This document shows, one piece after another, positions 58,501 through 64,000 of a stretch of 64,000 nucleotides of DNA. Every line of letters begins with the position of its first letter. Position 1 is the first letter of the stretch. The stretch is from assembly GCA_018389105.1 (NCBI GenBank), contig JACATO010001052.1, positions 87,501-151,500 on the forward strand, written 5' to 3'. The translations under genes were made by a program, and so were the position numbers. The notes under the pieces were generated by a model. The model was not told the DNA's origin, ran no database searches, and saw nothing but the letters and a program-made list of their open reading frames with translations. The DNA is from Nautilus pompilius. Its lineage: Eukaryota; Mollusca; Cephalopoda; Nautilida; Nautilidae.

Positions 58501-61500
58501 TAACAAATTTCTCAAGTAATTTACTTCCTCATTAGACACAGAAACCATTTTTATTCTCTGACCACATAGCTGTCTGGGCCCTGTAACGTCTTCAAAGCAT
58601 CCACTACTATGCTCTCTAGGGTACTGAGTACTTTAGTTATATCATGTTCAAAATCAAAAACAATCGTCTTGTAGCTGAGCCCGTGTTCTTCCAAGATGTT
58701 TTTCATCTCAGTCTTGCTTTCATCATGTTTCATTTAAGCTCTTCTACTAAGCCAAATACATCAGCAATGCCACCATTTTCTCTTTTTTTGTTGTTGTTGT
58801 AAAGACAACTGGATGATCTGGAAAATATTCATAGATCAAGTTGCAAGTGTGGAAGGTAAGTTCAAAATGACCTGTAGTAGCACAATTTTTAAATCCTGTG
58901 GCTTTGGACCTTTTGTCTGTGCTGACCTGCCCTAGCTATTGCAGATAGGATTAAATGCCGGAGAAACTGCTGAGAAAAAATTTCTAGTGCTTTCCTTGTG
59001 CCTGAGACTTCAACTCAGTCATTCCCTACAGTAGCATTGGCCCCATTCAATTGAGTGGGCTGTTGTGATAAAAAAAAAATAGTAGACATTAGTCAAAACT
59101 ACTTTATTTTTTGTAAGTAGACCATCACAGCTTTGAATGTAAGTTCTAAACTATGAGCAGCATGGTGCAATGTTAGCAGTAGGCCAACCATTTAGGTTTT
59201 GCAATCACTGACACCCCCATCTCCGCTGAAACTCACAAGTTTCTCAATCTGATAATACATGCTAGCAGCTTCTTTAAATGTTATGGAAACTGAATTGAAG
59301 ATTTCCAATCATTACAGTGACAGACATTATGTTTGGACCTTTTCTGAAGATTTTAAATTTAAATCATCACCTGCTCATGAATGGCACCATCTGCAGAACT
59401 GTCACAAATCAATGAAATTAAAGCTGTTTTTGTAAATAATCTTTCGATTTCTTTCTTTCAACTTCAGCAATGAAATGAGAAACCCAACACTGTTTGTCAA
59501 TTCTGCATGTGTATCCCAACTGAATTCCCCTTTTTTCCATCAAGTTCACAACCAATCTGTCTTTAAAAGTAACAGAAGAGCACAGGTGCTTCGGAATATA
59601 CATCCAACTTTTCTAAGTGTCTTTCTCCATTGAAAGAAGAGCTCTATCAGTTTGAGACCCCTCTGTCTTTCCTGTTGCAGTCTTTTCACTTATACAATCT
59701 TGGTGGTCTCTGGTGTCATGTTTCAAATGGGTGGTTTTCTTAAGGTTGGATGTACCTACAGATACAATGTCTAAACATTTTTGCTTTAAAAAAACTATAC
59801 ATTAAACAAATGTGGCAGAAGCAAATTTAGATAAATATTATATGAAATCCTACAGCTATCTGAATAAAATGGAAAAGGAACAGTTATGTGAGAGTAAGAA
59901 AGATATACTACTCTCAATAACTGAAACAAACAAAAGCTTTCTAAGCTACATACATCTCTAGTTAAGAATCATATAGCAAAAATTGTAATACCTAGTGTAT
60001 TATGTAAATCATTTCCTACTACTTTTACAAGACTTTTGCATTTTAAAATTATTATGACTTAGCAATAAAATAAAAAGATGATGAGACAGAAAATCATAAA
60101 AATATAAATTATTCATATTTTAAAATGTTATTCGTAAAGATCAAAGGGATTTAATCAATTCTAAAATGCAGTAATTCCTGAATTATTCCCCTTTAAAAGT
60201 ACACCATTATTCACTGTTTTTATAAATAAACAATTAATGTGCACCTTAAAACTGTCAGGGTTAAGCCTAAATATTTGAGAAAAAATAAGCGTTTCTAACG
60301 AGGTGTACAAACAATGTCATAAAAATTATCATTGGGCTTTACTCAATTTTAAAAAATACATGACATCAAGGTTTAAAAATCTTTTAACATTTTTTGTAAT
60401 TTTATTTTATTTTCTCTTAAACCAAATCTACCATATTTAAATTTAACTTTAAATAAAGGTTCATCTGTTATAATACATGCGAACTAAGAACTGATATGTC
60501 TATGATAATATGAAAATGGAAAGGTTCCAAATAAAAGAAGTTTATTACAATAAGCACAGAAAACATCTATGCATACTGCTTTCTGTTTACTAAATTAGCA
60601 CAGATCTATGAACAAATGTTTCAAGGAACATCAACTTTATCCCCATTTTTTTTTAAACTAAGAAACTCAAATGATCATCAAAATCCAAACTAGTAGTAGC
60701 CATTTGAGCTATCAGCAGTTAAAGTTTGTGTAGCTCAATATGCCATTATGATAGCCATTGGTTCCATTGGATAAGGCTAATTAAAAACACTGCTGAAGGT
60801 TTTGTGGATTATTGGTTTGCTCCAAGTCAATGATTCTTGTTGTTAAGTGTGTGGTTGTCTACAACAAGACTTGATTTGTTTGTGCAGCATGAGCAACAGC
60901 CAAAAGTCTTAAAAGTCCTTATTGGGGTACACCCTGAAATATTGGAATGGCTCCAAGTGCAGGAAAAACGAAAATAGCAAAGTATGCTGAGCAAAAGAAA
61001 CACTTAAGTCCTAAAGTATGCCACACTTACCTGAGTTTTGTTCAGAGCATGGACTGCCCTATAAGCAGACTCTCTTTCCAAGAACAAAACGAAAGCTACA
61101 CCTTTACTCTTCCGTGTTGTCTTATCTTTCATTATTGTTACCCTACACAAAACAAAAGGAGATATTTTAAGTGAATTTCAATGCTTAGCACAGAATGCTG
61201 ACTATAAACAAACCCTAAGAAAAGTAACAAGGGGAGAGGATCCACCAGCTAAATAGAACTATAAACAGTGGGCAGTCAGTGGTCAGTGGTAAGACTAATG
61301 GATTGCCAAAGCTGACAGATAACCTGGGTTTGACTCCCAGTTTGTTAACTTGGTGTACCTCCCAGGCATGGTTTCTTCTTGATCTTCTTCACTAGCCAGT
61401 CAGTTAAGTTGGTTTCCTCCCATATCTGAAAATGAAAAGACCTAGTCAGGATTTCCCTACCAAAGTCACAAGCATCTAGGTCCCTAGTAGATAAGAGACA

Positions 61501-63120
61501 CTATCTCCCTTACCAGAGTCATTTCCAATGTAGAGAGGTTATGTCTGGTGTGGAGACTTGAGTGTGACACAACTTTAAATAGTCAAAAATTGTTTTAAAA
61601 AGTATGAACAGCACTAACAGTAGTGCTATATGTTGTATTTATTGAATTGGTATAAATATAAGCATCATTTGTGAAAGAGAAAAAATCCCAAAGTGAGATT
61701 TCAAGTCCAAAGCACATTACAACAGGAAAAGAAAAGTGGTGTTAAAGTTGTGAAAAAATATTTCAAAATTTTCTGTTTTAAAGATGTACCTAGCAATGAT
61801 AATCTATAGTAGACAATATAAAAAGGTGATGTTCACATAATGACAGAAATAGTTTAATACAAATATACTCAAGTACCTTTAAGTCTTAAGCTTCTGATAT
61901 TGAAAACTTTATGCCAAATTAGAGAAGCATGAAGCTAACAGCCTCCTATATGCAATGAGCTGATTCCATGTCTGATTAAGTTGGTATAAAACTGTTCAAA
62001 AATTTTGAGTATCTTTTTTAAAAATGCATATAAATAAATATTTTAATTCTTAAAGTATACAGAGTAAAGAAAGAAAGAAGAATGAAAATAGTAGAGGTAT
62101 CTTGTTTGGATTTTACATATTTGAAGGGATATCTGACAAATTTCTTTTAAAAAAATAATTAAATGCTTGAGCATGTGGGCATACACAAAAAGTTTAATTA
62201 GTCTCAAGTTAAAAATACTCAAGATCATAATTAAATATGGATTTAATTATCAGAAATTAGTAGTATAATCGTTAACGAATGAAATAAACTGGCAGGGTGG
62301 GAATCGATGCTTAAAAGTGTATTATGATACTTCTCTTACTAAGAGCCTTCAGAATAATTGCCTTGTAGTAGCCACCATGGTATTTTGATAATAAAACAAA
62401 GAATGTCTTTCTAGCTGTGTGTGAAACCTCAGTGTGCTTGTTAAACGTCCTGCCACCAGAATAACTACATCTACTCCAGAAAAACACAAAATACTATACA
62501 TCGCTCCTCTTTTTCTCTGATGGAATTGAACTTCCCAACGTCTCCAGGAGTTTCCTTTTTCCAGTTCACTATCATCGTACAGGCGAGATGTCCTGCACGG
62601 TTATCCGGGGGTGGGGTGGTGGAATCTTCTATACTCGAGTACCAACTCACACCCGAGTACAATGATCAGCCCAGGAAACAGCGAGGCTGGGGGGAGACGA
62701 CGACGATAGGCCGCATACAGACTACACGTCCAAAGATTAAAATAATGCCCCCCCCCACCACCGATAACCTCAACACAGACAGACAGACAGACACGAATCA
62801 ATCAACTGGGGGGGGGGGGTGGGGTGGGTGGTAGTTCTGTCTGTCCTGAGGATCGCTGGTCGATCTGCTTCTGTTATCCGGCAGACAAAGGAAACAACAA
62901 CCGCCCACCCAGCAGATTTTACCAAACCACTGACTTTCGTCTGTGTCTGTCCGTCCGTCTGTCTGTGTATATGTGTTGTTGTTGTTGTTGTTGTTTTTCT
63001 TCCTTACTTGGCCACCCTTCCATATTTCTGGAATATCTTGTGGATATCGTTATTGGTCAAGGAAAAGGGCAGATTGCCGACGTATATTGTGCTTTTGCTC
63101 GGAGCTAGCCCTCCGCTCAT
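55534..63120 (-). CDS. ZCRB1: ZCRB1 (U11/U12 snRNP 31K), RRM and CCHC zinc-knuckle protein, 6 coding exons, 214 aa
   Basis: Coding exons in reading order are 63120-63008, 61142-61031, 58199-58092, 57893-57796, 56437-56353 and 55662-55534. They total 645 nt, giving 214 residues plus TGA, and all phases close. The human protein has 217 residues. The RRM spans about residues 10-85, with RNP2 IYVGNL (12-17) and RNP1 KGVAFVLF (51-58). A CCHC knuckle follows with C107, C110, H115 and C120 (CX2CX4HX4C). After it come [11 protein letters not shown], an acidic stretch at 143-160, and the hallmark C-terminus [13 protein letters not shown]. The protein is a component of the U11/U12 di-snRNP of the minor spliceosome and acts in the nucleus. 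The start [10 protein letters not shown] matches the family start and has a purine at -3. The gene is convergent with the EFCAB12-like gene. Its five donors (GTAAGG, GTAAGT three times, GTAGTG) are all U2-type. Identification is secure. Confidence 0.96.
56918..57298 (-). other. Unrecognised 126-codon open frame in ZCRB1 intron 4
   Basis: The frame is open for 126 codons on the coding strand of ZCRB1 but is not part of the ZCRB1 model. It has a hydrophobic run ([19 protein letters not shown]). I do not recognise a family. It may be transposon-derived, like its neighbours, or chance in AT-rich DNA. Confidence 0.2.
58500..59760 (-). pseudogene. hAT (ZNF862-type) transposase relic in ZCRB1 intron 2
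   Basis: On the minus strand the order of matches is [11 protein letters not shown] with [10 protein letters not shown], then [20 protein letters not shown] with [10 protein letters not shown], then FFYHNSPLN, then [19 protein letters not shown]. These follow the order of the vertebrate ZNF862-like family, which is derived from hAT transposases. Several in-frame stops and shifts break it. It is on the same strand as ZCRB1 but intronic. The last piece (58733-58551) is a 60-codon open stretch. Confidence 0.68.
61265..61580. repeat. SINE-like repeat, copy inside ZCRB1 (flank of exon 2)
   Basis: This segment has GTGGTAAGACTAATGG followed by GGGTTTGACTCCCAG, resembling pol III A and B boxes. It then runs through GATCTTCTTCACTAGCCAGT and later TATGTCTGGTGTGG. 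The same order of blocks occurs at 22637-22950. It lies in intron 1 and is CpG-depleted relative to the other copy. Confidence 0.5.
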
Positions 63121-63420
63121 CTCGGTGGGTGGGACACCGGCCGATGGGACACCGCCGGTGTCACGGGTGACGGAGTCCCGTCTTCGTTACCGGTCACCGT
63201 TCGCATCAAACAACCCTCACCCTCACCCCCGCCGACTCGGTATCCTGTGTGTGTGTGTGTTTTAGCGGTGAATAAACTGCATATAAACTGAACTCACACC
63301 GGAAAAAAAAAAAAAATAGCCCCTAAATATATATAAATATATAATGATATAGTAATAGTAGTGAAGAGTTATCGGCGATTATCTTAACGTCGGATAATTC
63401 CGGCAGAGGGCGCAAGCAAA
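63121..63420 (-). promoter_or_regulatory. ZCRB1 upstream region, CpG-rich
   Basis: The 300 bases upstream of the ZCRB1 ATG are CpG-rich up to about 63250, in contrast to the CpG-poor gene body. They also include a short GT run. No TATA box is evident. The CpG-rich zone also extends into the first 700 bases of intron 1 (about 62520-63007), which holds GACA and poly-G/poly-C runs. Confidence 0.4.
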
Positions 63421-63891
63421 AAAAAAAAAACGGTTTTGATAAACACACTAACAGTAATAAATAGGAGTATAGCTACAATTAGTACTGTTAATAAAATGTA
63501 AAAATACGGCTTACAAATCAATGGGTGACGAGAGAGAAAATGTTCTAATAATCAATTTTTTTTTAAAAAAAAGGAGATAAATCTATGTGATTCCCCCCAT
63601 TTTTTTAAAAGTAGCATTAGATCAGTAAACAAACTTAACAGGTTTTTAACAGTTTTAGAGAAATTTTCCCATTATAATAATTGATGCAGTTGTCCATATC
63701 ATCAGTACCACACCAACAGAGGCAGTCGAAGATGTTCTTATCATTTGCGCTGACTGTGCGGTTACTGTTATGGAAAACGTAAATTAATCAATCAACATAA
63801 ATCTTGGTCCATTTTCCATTTACAAAAATAAAAATATCTGTCGAGCATGTGTTCGGAAAATAAGAAAATGTCTACATTAAACATTTGCTCA

Positions 63892-63952
<61 letters not shown>

Positions 63953-64000
63953 TTACACGCAGATTTTTTCCATGATTATGTACACGAGGCTGTGGTAGAA
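63421..64000. other. No gene recognised; AT-rich right edge
   Basis: Poly-A (63419-63431), poly-T and the (TAA)n run noted separately. It may hold the 5' flank of ZCRB1 or of a neighbour beyond the window. Confidence 0.4.
63892..63951. repeat. (TAA)n microsatellite
   Basis: About 20 TAA/AAT units near the right edge. A shorter run of the same type lies at 44838-44876. Confidence 0.95.

Noticed and set aside
47206-63007. U12-type introns in either gene
   Set aside because: All donors start GTAAG, GTAAAC, GTAGTG, GTGGTC or GCAAGC; none has the extended ATCCTT context of U12 introns.

Overview
The window is animal nuclear DNA. Coding sequence is split into small exons with GT/GC-AG introns and AATAAA signals, long microsatellites are common, and decayed Tc1, mariner, hAT, pogo-like and non-LTR elements are scattered through it. 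I place it in an invertebrate bilaterian, most likely lophotrochozoan and possibly a mollusc. The reasons are the mosaic CpG pattern and divergent single-copy orthologues. No species-diagnostic sequence was recognised, so the lineage is a guess.

The left 45 kb (1 to about 45,000) holds no gene I can name. It contains several CpG-rich islands (about 12.0-13.3, 16.3-16.6, 23.8-24.3, 27.5-30.1, 33.0-33.3, 36.0-38.2 and 44.9-45.1 kb), some with promoter-like motifs or strong splice donors. It also carries many tandem arrays: 35-38 bp units at 11.2 kb, 36 bp at 17.1-18.0 kb, 33 bp at 28.3 kb, 50 bp at 43.0-43.6 kb and 90 bp at 45.1 kb. Its most distinctive content is a dispersed family of CT/GA microsatellites interrupted at regular intervals by the palindrome TGACGTCA (a perfect CRE/ATF site) and close variants. 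These lie at 2.86, 15.2, 20.5, 26.6-27.3, 31.0, 34.2 and 40.1-41.9 kb, and the last array alone has roughly fifty exact copies.

The right part (about 46-63 kb) holds two convergent, tail-to-tail genes. On the + strand is a 613-residue EFCAB12-like protein in eight coding exons (46,480-53,739), with a GC-AG intron, a 23-nt micro-exon and a triple tandem acceptor. On the - strand is ZCRB1 in six coding exons (63,120 down to 55,534), the 214-residue RRM plus CCHC-knuckle protein of the U11/U12 snRNP. All coding phases close exactly in both models. About 1.8 kb separates the stop codons, and that gap holds half of a mariner transposase relic. A second mariner relic sits in EFCAB12 intron 1, and a hAT (ZNF862-type) transposase relic sits in ZCRB1 intron 2.

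From about 46 to 62.3 kb CpG is strikingly rare and TpG/CpA common, while both flanks are CpG-rich. This is the expected footprint of gene-body methylation in an invertebrate genome. Two copies of one tRNA-type SINE-like repeat, one outside (22.6 kb) and one inside (61.3 kb) the domain, differ in CpG decay in the same direction. Nothing suggests that the two genes act together.
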